Virus record (IMG/VR): IMGVR_UViG_3300027784_000031
Location: 1 to 27,053 of that record
DNA: 27,053 bases
Source of the DNA: a virus
Direction: 5' to 3' (one strand)
Shown: in pieces, positions 1 through 5,423 of the stretch
Position numbering within the stretch: position 1 is the stretch's first letter
Layout of the letters: every line of letters starts with the position of its first letter
Notes under the pieces: model-generated
Told to the model about the DNA's origin: nothing
Databases searched by the model: none
What the model saw: only the letters and a program-made list of their open reading frames with translations
Program-made: the position numbers and the translations under genes

Positions 1-18
1 CCCGCCGTATTGTTTTAT
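1..18 (-). repeat. Intergenic hairpin H0 (cut by window edge)
   Basis: The window opens inside a copy of the intergenic hairpin described at 208-231. The loop CCGCCGT and one arm (ATTGTTTTAT) are visible and the other arm lies outside. The loop resembles that of the copy at 4038-4061. The TAA stop of the adjoining gene lies in the arm. Confidence 0.6.
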
Positions 19-188
19 ATATTATCTAATTGATTAATCAAGTCTAAAACAAAACTCATTTCTTCAGCAAACTCATCTTCTGTTTCATTTTCCTGAATAC
101 TATTTTTAGTCTTCCATAAAACTTTGCTTAACATATTAATTTCATCAATTGTTAAATACAACGAATAAGTTTTAGGCTTTATATCCAT
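15..188 (-). CDS. Small hypothetical protein (57 aa), last visible gene of the leftward operon
   Basis: I do not recognise this protein. It is acidic at its C-terminal end (run ENETEDEFAEE) and has no Cys pairs or membrane segment. I start it at MDIKPK because AAAGGAG lies 8 bases upstream; a longer reading from MKGVKN would place the start inside the ribosome site. It is separated from the upstream gene by hairpin H1, and its stop lies in hairpin H0, so it has the same cassette layout as its neighbours. Confidence 0.7.
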   Translation of the reverse strand: MDIKPKTYSLYLTIDEINMLSKVLWKTKNSIQENETEDEFAEEMSFVLDLINQLDNI

Positions 189-207
189 ATTTTTCACTCC
201 TTTCAAT

Positions 208-231
208 AAAACAATCCTTGATTATTGTTTT
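208..231 (-). repeat. Intergenic hairpin H1 (loop type A)
   Basis: Perfect 8-bp arms AAAACAAT / ATTGTTTT flank the loop CCTTGATT (plus strand). In the leftward transcript it sits between the stop of the gene at 241-633 and the ribosome site of the gene at 15-188. There is no U-tract after the stem, so it does not look like an ordinary terminator. Confidence 0.85.
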
Positions 232-240
232 ACTTTTTAT

Positions 241-633
241 CTAAACACCTATCTCAAAACTATAATGTCTCAGCTCCTGCCTCATTTTTTCTATTTCTTT
301 AAAATCCACAACCATTTTGGGATGATTAATAATATATTTTTTGCCTTCTTCCGAATTAACTTTTAGTAAATATTCCTTTTTAATTAAAAATGTTCTACCT
401 TTAGGGTATTCTTCAATTATTGTATTATTGAATCTTTTAGTATCATATATATGCCAATCTTGTTTAGCAGGTAGTATGTTATCTCCTGTCCAAATTACTC
501 TAAAAACTGGCGATAAATTAAACATACATTTTCCAGGTATAGCCATTTTAAACTGTATTCCACTTTCTGTAACTTCTAAAGAACCACTATTATCATTTAC
601 CAATACTAAATCATCTTTTTTTATGTTGCTCAT
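241..633 (-). CDS. Hypothetical phage protein (130 aa)
   Basis: Not recognised. The start ATG has GGAGGTG about 9 bases upstream. The sequence mixes predicted beta strands (MAIPGKCMFNLSPVFRVIW) with a charged C-terminal helix (KEIEKMRQELRH) and has no nuclease, kinase or zinc motif. The region MIWTGD...EEYPKGRTFLIKKEYLLKV could be a small beta domain. Hairpin H2 precedes it and H1 follows. Confidence 0.75.
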   Translation of the reverse strand: MSNIKKDDLVLVNDNSGSLEVTESGIQFKMAIPGKCMFNLSPVFRVIWTGDNILPAKQDWHIYDTKRFNNTIIEEYPKGRTFLIKKEYLLKVNSEEGKKYIINHPKMVVDFKEIEKMRQELRHYSFEIGV

Positions 634-649
634 TTTTTTTTACACCTCC

Positions 650-667
650 ACAACACTTGATTATTGT
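650..667 (-). repeat. Intergenic hairpin H2 (loop type A, G-U closed)
   Basis: Plus strand ACAAC - ACTTGATT - ATTGT. The DNA arms mismatch at one base, but in the leftward RNA this becomes a G-U pair (ACAAU with GUUGU). The retained pairing suggests selection on RNA structure. Confidence 0.65.
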
Positions 668-689
668 TTTACTTTAAAATAATTACTCA

Positions 690-878
690 TTAATGATCAA
701 ATTCATATCCTAAATTTACTTCCTCCGCTTCCACTTTTGTTGGAAAATATAAAGTTGTAATGCCTAACCCTCCTATATCCTCATACTCAACCTCCACAAC
801 CCAATTATCAATACCTGCAACCACTCTCTTTTTAGGTTTAGTTATAATATCAGTAACAATTGCTTTAATTTTATTCAT
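690..878 (-). CDS. Small conserved phage protein (62 aa)
   Basis: Unknown function. Motif VVEVEYEDIGG-GITTLYFPTKVEAEEV looks like a compact beta-beta-alpha fold; I recall similar short proteins in clostridial phages but cannot name a family. The start is supported by GGAGGTG upstream. It lies between hairpins H3 and H2. Confidence 0.7.
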   Translation of the reverse strand: MNKIKAIVTDIITKPKKRVVAGIDNWVVEVEYEDIGGLGITTLYFPTKVEAEEVNLGYEFDH

Positions 879-890
879 CTTTTCACCTCC

Positions 891-908
891 ACAATATCAC
901 TGTATTGT
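891..908 (-). repeat. Intergenic hairpin H3 (loop type B)
   Basis: Perfect arms ACAATA / TATTGT with loop TCACTG. The stop codon of the gene at 910-1140 is embedded in the flanking AATAAAACAAT context. The loop is nearly identical to that of H10 (3608-3625). Confidence 0.85.
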
Positions 909-909
909 T

Positions 910-1140
910 TTATTCTTTTTCACTTTCAATTATCGACTGAACATTAAACGGACAATCTACCTCATATAAACCTTGCTTTTCTGGTTCACCTGTGCTTTGG
1001 TTAACTTCATACAAAACACCTTTTAGTGTTAACCAATTTTTCAATATGTCAATTTCATAACAACTAACTACCATAAAACATCCAACACCATAATCTGGTA
1101 AAGGTACAATTTGTTTATATTCTGGGAATATTCTATTCAT
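910..1140 (-). CDS. Small hypothetical protein (76 aa)
   Basis: Not recognised. It contains GVGCFMVVSCYEIDILKNWLTLKGVLYEV and ends in an acidic tail (ESEKE). Tandem ATGs occur; I prefer the second (MNRIF) because AAGGTG is then correctly spaced. Its start overlaps the end of the gene at 1133-1369 by 8 bases, which suggests translational coupling. There is no hairpin at this junction, unlike most others in the operon. Confidence 0.65.
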   Translation of the reverse strand: MNRIFPEYKQIVPLPDYGVGCFMVVSCYEIDILKNWLTLKGVLYEVNQSTGEPEKQGLYEVDCPFNVQSIIESEKE

Positions 1141-1369
1141 CATTATCACCTTCACATTGTTGGATTACTTTTTCCCATTTATCTCTAAATTCGTTATACT
1201 TTTTAATAGACATTTTTTTGCCTGAGGGGATGCTTATATTATAACCATTATAGTCTATTACCCTCTTCATTTTTTTAGCAGCTTCCAGCAATTCCTGTTT
1301 TTCTTCTTTTAATCTTTCATTTTCCTTTGACAATTGTCCTATCATTTCAGCAGCTTTTTTTTCACTCAC
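1133..1369 (-). CDS. Small coiled-coil protein (78 aa)
   Basis: GTG start preceded by AGGGGGATTAGA. Residues 5-37 form a likely coiled coil rich in K and E (SKENERLKEEKQELLEAAKK). The C-terminal part has NGYNISIPSGKKMSIKKYNEF. Function unknown; small phage coiled-coil proteins are often adaptors. It overlaps the next gene by 8 bases. Confidence 0.65.
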   Translation of the reverse strand: MSEKKAAEMIGQLSKENERLKEEKQELLEAAKKMKRVIDYNGYNISIPSGKKMSIKKYNEFRDKWEKVIQQCEGDNDE

Positions 1370-1394
1370 TCTAATCCCCCTCTTTTTTATGAAT

Positions 1395-1410
1395 CAATTC
1401 TTGATTATTG
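1395..1410 (-). repeat. Intergenic hairpin H4 (degenerate, loop type A)
   Basis: CAAT - TCTTGATT - ATTG: only 4 bp of arm remain, but the loop is the same family as H1, H2 and H5. It follows the broken gene at 1418-1494. Confidence 0.55.
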
Positions 1411-1417
1411 TTTTATT

Positions 1418-1494
1418 GCATACAATCTTTAATTTCACCTTTTTATTCAAAATATCACATCATTATTCTTAATTCCTGTAACTTACTTACTCAT
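1418..1494 (-). pseudogene. Remnant of a tiny gene with early stop codons
   Basis: A good ribosome site (AAGGGGGGAAAT) precedes ATG AGT AAG TAA, so translation stops after three residues. The frame then reads VTGIKNNDVIF before a TGA, and a shifted frame reads KGEIKDCMQ up to the TAA that abuts hairpin H4. The hairpin boundary marks where the ancestral gene ended, so this looks like a decayed cassette rather than spacer. Confidence 0.4.
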
Positions 1495-1509
1495 TATTTA
1501 TTTCCCCCC

Positions 1510-1665
1510 TTAATTAAAAGTCACTGAATGACCACACTCTTGACAATTAATATTTTTTTCTGAACTAAAATCAACAGTTCCACTAATTAATATTTTATTG
1601 AGCCGGTTATTGTTTTCTAATTTAACTTCGGTACTACAATTATCACATTTTAAAGTAAAACTCAT
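1510..1665 (-). CDS. Small zinc-ribbon protein (51 aa)
   Basis: Two Cys knuckles, CDNC near the N-terminus and CQEC-GH near the C-terminus (C7, C10, C41, C44), are the only recognisable features and suggest one structural zinc. The start ATG shares a base with the upstream stop (TAATG), with AAGGGGG upstream. Function unknown; possibly nucleic-acid or protein contact. Confidence 0.7.
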   Translation of the reverse strand: MSFTLKCDNCSTEVKLENNNRLNKILISGTVDFSSEKNINCQECGHSVTFN

Positions 1666-1830
1666 TATTTATTCCCCCTTGAGTGCTTTTCTTTTGTCAA
1701 AAGCAATTCTTCCATATCATCCTTTAAATCTATATTATATTCATCGCAATATTCTTCCACCCCAGTTATTATTGTTCTATTAATTTGAATAAGTCTATTC
1801 CAATGCATCTTTAGTTAATTTTATTTTCAT
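1665..1830 (-). pseudogene. Frameshifted small gene
   Basis: ATG at 1830 (behind AAAGGAG) opens MKIKLTKDALE and stops at TAG (1795-1797). Moving one base to the next frame restores RLIQINRTIITGVEEY and continues to a TAA that overlaps the next ATG. The join LTKDALE/RLIQINR reads like a single helix, so one extra T near 1797 probably split the gene. Alternatively, the second frame is translated alone from ATG at 1808 (47 aa, MHWNRL), but that start has no good ribosome site. Confidence 0.5.
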
Positions 1831-1840
1831 TCTCCTTTCT

Positions 1841-1858
1841 ACAATACTTGATTATTGT
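1841..1858 (-). repeat. Intergenic hairpin H5 (loop type A)
   Basis: ACAAT - ACTTGATT - ATTGT. The loop matches H2 exactly. The adjoining gene's stop is TAG instead of TAA because the flank reads GAATAGAACAAT. Confidence 0.8.
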
Positions 1859-1859
1859 T

Positions 1860-2186
1860 CTATTCTTTAATAATAATCTCGTTGTAATCTATACCTTCAT
1901 GTTCATTTATTTTAATTTGATTATTTTCGAAAGCATCCATAACTTTTTCGTGACCTTTTTTAGCTTCTTCTCTAGTGGTATATCTGCTGCAATACATTTC
2001 ACCCCAGTCAATATTGTCATTTTTATCCATTGCAAAAATCATAGTTTCATACCACAGGGGTGGGCCATCACCAAATTGATGATTTATGCCTAAGTCAACT
2101 GTGGAAACAAAATACTTATCACTTTTGAAAGTAACTTTATCTTGCCTAACTATTCTGTTTTCTTCATCAAAATCTTCTCTTACCAT
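1860..2186 (-). CDS. Conserved phage protein of unknown function (108 aa)
   Basis: The segment YFVSTVDLGINHQFGDGPPL followed by WYETMIFA resembles a short protein I recall from Firmicute phages; no activity is known to me. It is acidic at the N-terminus (EDFDEEN) and mixed alpha/beta, with no signal or membrane segment. The start ATG follows AGGAGGGGTTAAAG. It lies between hairpins H6 and H5. Confidence 0.75.
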   Translation of the reverse strand: MVREDFDEENRIVRQDKVTFKSDKYFVSTVDLGINHQFGDGPPLWYETMIFAMDKNDNIDWGEMYCSRYTTREEAKKGHEKVMDAFENNQIKINEHEGIDYNEIIIKE

Positions 2187-2213
2187 CTTTAACCCCTCCT
2201 TTTATTAATGCAA

Positions 2214-2229
2214 CAATAACACTCTATTG
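2214..2229 (-). repeat. Intergenic hairpin H6 (unique loop)
   Basis: CAATA - ACACTC - TATTG, 5-bp arms. The loop does not fall in the three recurring loop types. Confidence 0.7.
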
Positions 2230-2231
2230 CT

Positions 2232-2822
2232 TTATACGGTTATTGAAGTTGGACTTAACTCTTTGGTCCTATCCCCAATTTTTAATTTAACCTTATTCTC
2301 ACTTTTACCTATAACTTCTGCTATTTCACCTTTATCCTTACCTCTTTTAATTTTAACCTCGGTCCCATTATTAATATCTCTCATTTTGCAATACTTTTTA
2401 CACATTCTTCTAATTTTACTCCATCCTGCACCAGTTAATCCCAACTCAACCCATTTTGGATAAGACATATGCTCAATGATTTCTTGATAAGGGCCGCTTT
2501 CTAATATCGATTTCGTTACATTCCCTTCTTGAAATTGCCTCCAATATCCAGTCATTACAAAAGTAGATATTAAAGCGTTCCAAAATTGCTGTTTATTACA
2601 CGGTCCTTTATAAACAAAATTATAATAAGTTTCTCTAATTAAGCCCCCAAAATGACTAGCTGTAAGTATTATTTCTTCCATTTCTTCTTTATTAGGCAAT
2701 CCTTCCCCATATATAGCTTTTTGAATATAAGATAAATAAGTGTGCAGCATATCTGGTATTGATGGTTCTATTCTACTAAGAATATGATTTTCCATTACTT
2801 CTGTTTGGTTTAATTCATTCAT
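2232..2822 (-). CDS. Hypothetical protein with C-terminal KOW-like domain (196 aa)
   Basis: The first ~145 residues are helical, with aromatic-rich segments (FVMTGYWRQFQEG) and a small Cys cluster (RMCKKYCKM). From about residue 152 the pattern NGTEVKIKRGKDKGEIAEVI resembles a KOW/SH3-like small barrel, as found in ribosomal L24/L26 and transcription factors, which contacts RNA or proteins. The start is supported by AAGGGGGG. The function is open; an RNA-linked role is inference only. Confidence 0.7.
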   Translation of the reverse strand: MNELNQTEVMENHILSRIEPSIPDMLHTYLSYIQKAIYGEGLPNKEEMEEIILTASHFGGLIRETYYNFVYKGPCNKQQFWNALISTFVMTGYWRQFQEGNVTKSILESGPYQEIIEHMSYPKWVELGLTGAGWSKIRRMCKKYCKMRDINNGTEVKIKRGKDKGEIAEVIGKSENKVKLKIGDRTKELSPTSITV

Positions 2823-2843
2823 ACTTAACCCCCCTTATTTATA

Positions 2844-2863
2844 AAACAATGCCCCTATTTTGT
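2844..2863 (-). repeat. Intergenic hairpin H7 (imperfect)
   Basis: AAACAAT - GCCCCT - ATTTTGT, a bulged version of the common stem with a GC-rich unique loop. It holds the TAG that would end the broken gene at 2855-2917. Confidence 0.5.
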
Positions 2864-2917
2864 ATCTTCCTCAAATATTTTTTATTTTTCAGTTGTAATA
2901 TTAATTTTCCAACTCAT
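2855..2917 (-). pseudogene. Tiny gene interrupted by an in-frame TAA
   Basis: AAGGAGGC precedes ATG, then MSWKINITTEK, then TAA (2882-2884). The same frame continues KIFEEDTK to a TAG that lies in hairpin H7, exactly where intact genes of this operon end. Either an 11-residue peptide is made or this is a nonsense-mutated 20-codon cassette. Confidence 0.35.
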
Positions 2918-2937
2918 TTTTAGCCTCCTTTTTAATG

Positions 2938-2962
2938 AAACAATAATACGCCGATATTGTTT
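2938..2962 (-). repeat. Intergenic hairpin H8 (loop type C)
   Basis: Perfect 8-bp arms AAACAATA / TATTGTTT with loop ATACGCCGA. The loop shares CGCCGA with H11. Confidence 0.85.
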
Positions 2963-3099
2963 TATAATTTATGGTTATTCTCTGCAACTGGCTCCATTTC
3001 TTTACCGCATTCAGGACATTCAGGTGTTTTGTTTTTGGTTGCTAGTTTATAATCATTATTATTACATTTTTTATTGTAGCAGTATGCTTTACAGTACAT
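2962..3099 (-). CDS. Small zinc-ribbon protein (45 aa)
   Basis: MYCKAYCYNKKC at the start and PECPECGKEME near the end supply at least four Cys for one zinc site. The stop TAA overlaps hairpin H8. Ribosome site GGTGGAG. Function unknown; it is one of about eight micro zinc-ribbon proteins in the window. Confidence 0.65.
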   Translation of the reverse strand: MYCKAYCYNKKCNNNDYKLATKNKTPECPECGKEMEPVAENNHKL

Positions 3100-3111
3100 T
3101 ATTCATCTCCA

Positions 3112-3135
3112 CCTTTCTTGATTATTGTTTTATTT
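3112..3135 (-). repeat. Half hairpin H9 (loop type A, one arm lost)
   Basis: CTTGATTATTGTTTTATT is identical to the loop plus one arm of H1, but the partner arm is replaced by the ribosome site of the next gene. It is probably a decayed copy. Confidence 0.55.
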
Positions 3136-3139
3136 AATA

Positions 3140-3310
3140 TTATTTTTTTAATATGGCTTTTATTTTTCCATCTTCGTTTACTAATTTAATATCAAATTTA
3201 CTTGTGTCCATAACTTTATGTTCTACAGCGTAATAATATATAGCATCTTTTATCACTTCTTCACCTAACCAAACTTCCTCTTTACCTTTTTTAAATTTTC
3301 TTATAGTCAT
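3140..3310 (-). CDS. Small hypothetical protein (56 aa)
   Basis: Basic N-terminus (TIRKFKKGKEEVW), a middle helix and an EDGKIKAILKK tail. No family recognised. The start is supported by AGAAGGTG. It follows a start-less ORF (3315-3425) without a hairpin between. Confidence 0.6.
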   Translation of the reverse strand: MTIRKFKKGKEEVWLGEEVIKDAIYYYAVEHKVMDTSKFDIKLVNEDGKIKAILKK

Positions 3311-3314
3311 TTTT

Positions 3315-3425
3315 TCACCTTCTTTCTTTTTCTAGTTCTTTTTCATGCGGACAATCTTCAGGAACTACCAATATTTCAGATTCTTTTGCATATCTTTCTA
3401 AGTGGACCTCATAACCGCATATTTC
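3315..3425 (-). pseudogene. Start-less ORF remnant with Cys/His motif
   Basis: The reading frame directly after the TAA at 3426-3428 continues for about 36 codons (EICGYEVHLERYAKESEILV, then a CPHEKELEKER tail) to a TGA just upstream of the next ribosome site. It has no start of its own and no hairpin separates it from the gene before it, although nearly all other junctions have one. A deletion removing a hairpin plus the gene start would explain this; stop readthrough is the alternative. Confidence 0.4.
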
Positions 3426-3587
3426 TTAATTTAATATTAGTTGAAGAACCTTGTTTTTTGGAAACTTCAAAAGCAATTCACTTGCATTATTTTTAAGTAT
3501 GTTATCCTCAATTTCATAATAAGTTTCACACATAAATATCAACAAATTCTCTAATGATTGAATATATTCTTTATTATTTTCACTCAT
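3426..3587 (-). CDS. Small hypothetical protein (53 aa)
   Basis: Helical and acidic at first (ENNKEYIQSLENLLIF), more hydrophobic later (NKVLQLILN). The start ATG has GAGGAGGTGG upstream. The frame stays open beyond its TAA (see 3315-3425), so its present C-terminus may be a fusion scar. Confidence 0.55.
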   Translation of the reverse strand: MSENNKEYIQSLENLLIFMCETYYEIEDNILKNNASELLLKFPKNKVLQLILN

Positions 3588-3607
3588 CAAACCACCTCCT
3601 CATTACC

Positions 3608-3625
3608 ACAATACCACTGTATTGT
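3608..3625 (-). repeat. Intergenic hairpin H10 (loop type B)
   Basis: Perfect arms ACAATA / TATTGT, loop CCACTG, one base different from H3. Confidence 0.85.
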
Positions 3626-3626
3626 T

Positions 3627-4022
3627 TTATTCTTTGACTTCATTTAAAAATTTTATGAAACTATCTTTCGCAGGCTTCCAGTGTTCATTCTGTTTAGCTC
3701 TGACTTCAAGATAAAAATTATCATTATCAAAAGCAATTAGACCTATTCCTCTTCGTTTTAAACCCTTAATAAAATCATCAACAAACCCCATAGTAGGTAC
3801 AGGCATACAGATATAAGATTTATCAGCTCCTATTTGATGTGTTCTTGCTTGTTCTAATGCTTTTCTCCAATTATGCAATTTATGTTCTACGCTTCTATAT
3901 TTCCCATTTTTGATTAATACTGCATCTATACACCTTGACATAAAAGGTACTTCTCTAACTACTTCATATCCTAAATTTTCTATATGTTTTTTAAATTTTG
4001 TTGCTAATTCATTTTCTGTCAC
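3627..4022 (-). CDS. PD-(D/E)XK-like nuclease candidate (131 aa)
   Basis: Residues 23-48 fit the core of the PD-(D/E)XK fold: R23, R30, D33 in IDAVLI, then a turn and VEHK (E46, K48), followed by W52 and the helix ALEQAR with Q58. This is the usual order D...ExK...Q. Metal-dependent DNA cleavage is inferred from the motif only. GTG start behind AAGGAGGGAG. It lies directly downstream of the methyltransferase gene, separated by hairpin H11, so a modification/cleavage pair or a replication/recombination nuclease are both possible. Confidence 0.6.
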   Translation of the reverse strand: MTENELATKFKKHIENLGYEVVREVPFMSRCIDAVLIKNGKYRSVEHKLHNWRKALEQARTHQIGADKSYICMPVPTMGFVDDFIKGLKRRGIGLIAFDNDNFYLEVRAKQNEHWKPAKDSFIKFLNEVKE

Positions 4023-4037
4023 AACAACTCCCTCCTT

Positions 4038-4061
4038 AAAACAATCCGCCGATATTGTTTT
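4038..4061 (-). repeat. Intergenic hairpin H11 (loop type C)
   Basis: Perfect 8-bp arms AAAACAAT / ATTGTTTT, loop CCGCCGAT. It is the first copy in transcription order; no copies were found right of here. Confidence 0.85.
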
Positions 4062-4067
4062 ATTCTT

Positions 4068-4733
4068 TTATTCCTGTTTTTCACATAAACTGACTATATG
4101 TCGACATAATTCTTGTGGTATTCTTGACCTTTGTATATTATTTTTTAACCCTTGAGTGCCTGTTGTACTTCCTCTTGGTGCTGCTGCATGACAAGGGTCA
4201 CCATTCTTGCATATAGGTTTAAAATTAGGATATGGGTGATTTGTCCATATATCAGTAGGTTTCATACGTTCGTCACCATACTGACAATAAGTGACTGTGT
4301 ATCTACCAACCCCATTCATATCCTTCATCAATTCCGATTTTCTCATCCCTCCTCTTGGATTTTCTATAAAATAGTATTTAGGGTTTAATTTCTCTATTAA
4401 TTTCAACATTTTAATTAAATATTCATCATGTAACTCAGCTTTTTCACTTTTAGCTGTTAAAAATCCGCTCTCTAATTTTTTTCTATGATGTGAAATTGCT
4501 GCTATTGAATAAGTGGTGCAAGGAGGGCTAGCCCATACAATATCAGGCTTATCGCCTAATCTTTTTATTACTTCTTCGCTAGTCACATTTAAAATATCAG
4601 TTGTCCATTGATTTAATTTAAAAGGTCTTTTTGTAAATTCATCATTATACTCAACACATAAAGTTTTATGCCCTTTTTTTCTAAATTCATTGCTGATGCT
4701 TTGTGTCCCCGAAAACAATTCTAAAACTTTCAT
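4068..4733 (-). CDS. DNA (cytosine-5) methyltransferase-like protein (221 aa)
   Basis: Residues 3-17 (LELFSGTQSISNEF) are the SAM-binding motif I of cytosine-5 methyltransferases. WASPPCTTYS carries the PC motif with catalytic Cys72, and IENPRGGMRK (E124) corresponds to the ENV/ENP motif. At 221 residues it is much shorter than cellular Dcm enzymes and has little room for a target recognition domain, as in several phage versions; the target is unknown. It would methylate phage or host DNA, perhaps to escape restriction. ATG follows GGGGAGGGG, which is encoded within an 11-codon leader. It stands early in the operon driven by the promoter at 5029-5057. Confidence 0.8.
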   Translation of the reverse strand: MKVLELFSGTQSISNEFRKKGHKTLCVEYNDEFTKRPFKLNQWTTDILNVTSEEVIKRLGDKPDIVWASPPCTTYSIAAISHHRKKLESGFLTAKSEKAELHDEYLIKMLKLIEKLNPKYYFIENPRGGMRKSELMKDMNGVGRYTVTYCQYGDERMKPTDIWTNHPYPNFKPICKNGDPCHAAAPRGSTTGTQGLKNNIQRSRIPQELCRHIVSLCEKQE

Positions 4734-4735
4734 AA

Positions 4736-4771
4736 TTAACCCCTCCCCGTTTCTATTTCTGTTAATTTCAT
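4736..4771 (-). CDS. Eleven-residue leader peptide upstream of the methyltransferase
   Basis: Opens by ATGA overlap with the stop of the membrane protein gene and reads MKLTEIETGRG. Its last codons (GGG AGG GGT) form the ribosome site of the methyltransferase, so it probably couples translation across the junction rather than making a working protein. Confidence 0.35.
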   Translation of the reverse strand: MKLTEIETGRG

Positions 4772-4866
4772 TTTAACTTCCTTATAAATGTATGTACTAA
4801 ATACCAGATAAAAACTATAGTTGCCACTATACTACCACCACCTAATAATGTTTGCCAGGTATCCAT
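4768..4866 (-). CDS. Small membrane protein (32 aa)
   Basis: MDTWQTLLGGG is followed by a single hydrophobic helix (SIVATIVFIWYLVHTF) and a basic tail (IRKLK), which predicts one membrane pass. GAGGGGG precedes the ATG. Function unknown; it is too small for a canonical holin. Confidence 0.65.
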   Translation of the reverse strand: MDTWQTLLGGGSIVATIVFIWYLVHTFIRKLK

Positions 4867-5004
4867 TTAATCCCCCTCAATTTGATTACTTCTTTTTATA
4901 GAGTGTTTTAACTTTCCACTACAAGCACTACATTCATAATTATTGTGTTCAGCAACCTTTTTTATATACACTTTTTGACATTTATTACATAAATATTTTT
5001 TAAT
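4867..5004 (-). CDS. Zinc-ribbon protein with apparent ATT start (45 aa)
   Basis: The first gene after the consensus promoter at 5029-5057. CNKC and CSAC knuckles (residues 6-9 and 25-28) suggest one zinc. GGAGGTGA lies 5 to 8 bases before ATT AAA AAA TAT TTA, which would read (M)KKYLCNKCQKVY, a normal-looking N-terminus. No ATG exists in frame. GTG and TTG codons in frame upstream sit inside the ribosome site. I infer ATT initiation, a rare start known from genes such as infC. Confidence 0.6.
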   Translation of the reverse strand: MKKYLCNKCQKVYIKKVAEHNNYECSACSGKLKHSIKRSNQIEGD

Positions 5005-5028
5005 AATTATCACCTCCAACTTAAATAT

Positions 5029-5057
5029 ATTATACCATAACTGATAGATATTGTCAA
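5029..5057 (-). promoter_or_regulatory. Leftward sigma-A promoter P4, perfect consensus
   Basis: TTGACA (5052-5057) and TATAAT (5029-5034), read on the minus strand, are spaced by exactly 17 bases. The -35 box overlaps the 3' end of the gene at 5054-5293. It should be a strong promoter for the hairpin-punctuated operon to the left. Confidence 0.85.
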
Positions 5058-5293
5058 GTATTATTTGCCATTTCTTTTATTTTATCTAAACGGAATTCTA
5101 AATGATAATATATAAAATCTTCTAATTTATGTCTGCTGGGGAACTTTTTAGAGAAAAACTTTTCTCTATTTTCTAAAATTATTTCTGCCTGCCAATTATT
5201 ACCCCTTAAATGCGGATTATTAATTAAAGAAATGCTAGATACTTTATCAATGTCAATATAGGTGTCTTTGTTAATACGATATAAGTTATTCAT
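5054..5293 (-). CDS. Small hypothetical protein (79 aa)
   Basis: Not recognised. Segments TYIDIDKVSSISLI and WQAEIILENREKFF suggest a beta-rich N-terminal half with a C-terminal helix (HKLEDFIYYHLEFRL). I start it at MNNLYR because GGGAGGGGG lies correctly upstream; the longer reading from MQQQLN has no ribosome site and runs through the end of the preceding small gene. Confidence 0.7.
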   Translation of the reverse strand: MNNLYRINKDTYIDIDKVSSISLINNPHLRGNNWQAEIILENREKFFSKKFPSRHKLEDFIYYHLEFRLDKIKEMANNT

Positions 5294-5345
5294 TTGATAC
5301 CCCCTCCCTTCATACCATATAGATATGTCTGCTGTGCCGGGCCCC

Positions 5346-5414
5346 TTAATATTTAGCTGTTGCTGCAAACAGAAGTAACAGGACTATTGCTATTATATGT
5401 GTTAATAGTTCCAT
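5346..5414 (-). CDS. Tiny membrane peptide (22 aa)
   Basis: AGGAGGTAAAT precedes ATG. The product is almost entirely one hydrophobic helix (LLTHIIAIVLLLLFAATA). Many phages carry such peptides; the role is unknown. It follows the helicase gene. Confidence 0.55.
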   Translation of the reverse strand: MELLTHIIAIVLLLLFAATAKY

Positions 5415-5423
5415 ATTTACCTC

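Noticed and set aside
341-682. Plus-strand ORF of 113 codons
   Set aside because: Antisense shadow of the 241-633 gene; no ribosome site, and it crosses hairpin H2.
1-4061. CRISPR array as explanation for the regular repeats
   Set aside because: The repeats are separated by coding genes of varying length, not by uniform spacers, and are palindromic with variable loops.
1-4061. Hairpins as ordinary terminators
   Set aside because: Stems are short and A/U-rich without a following U-run, and terminating at each of 11 junctions would silence the operon.
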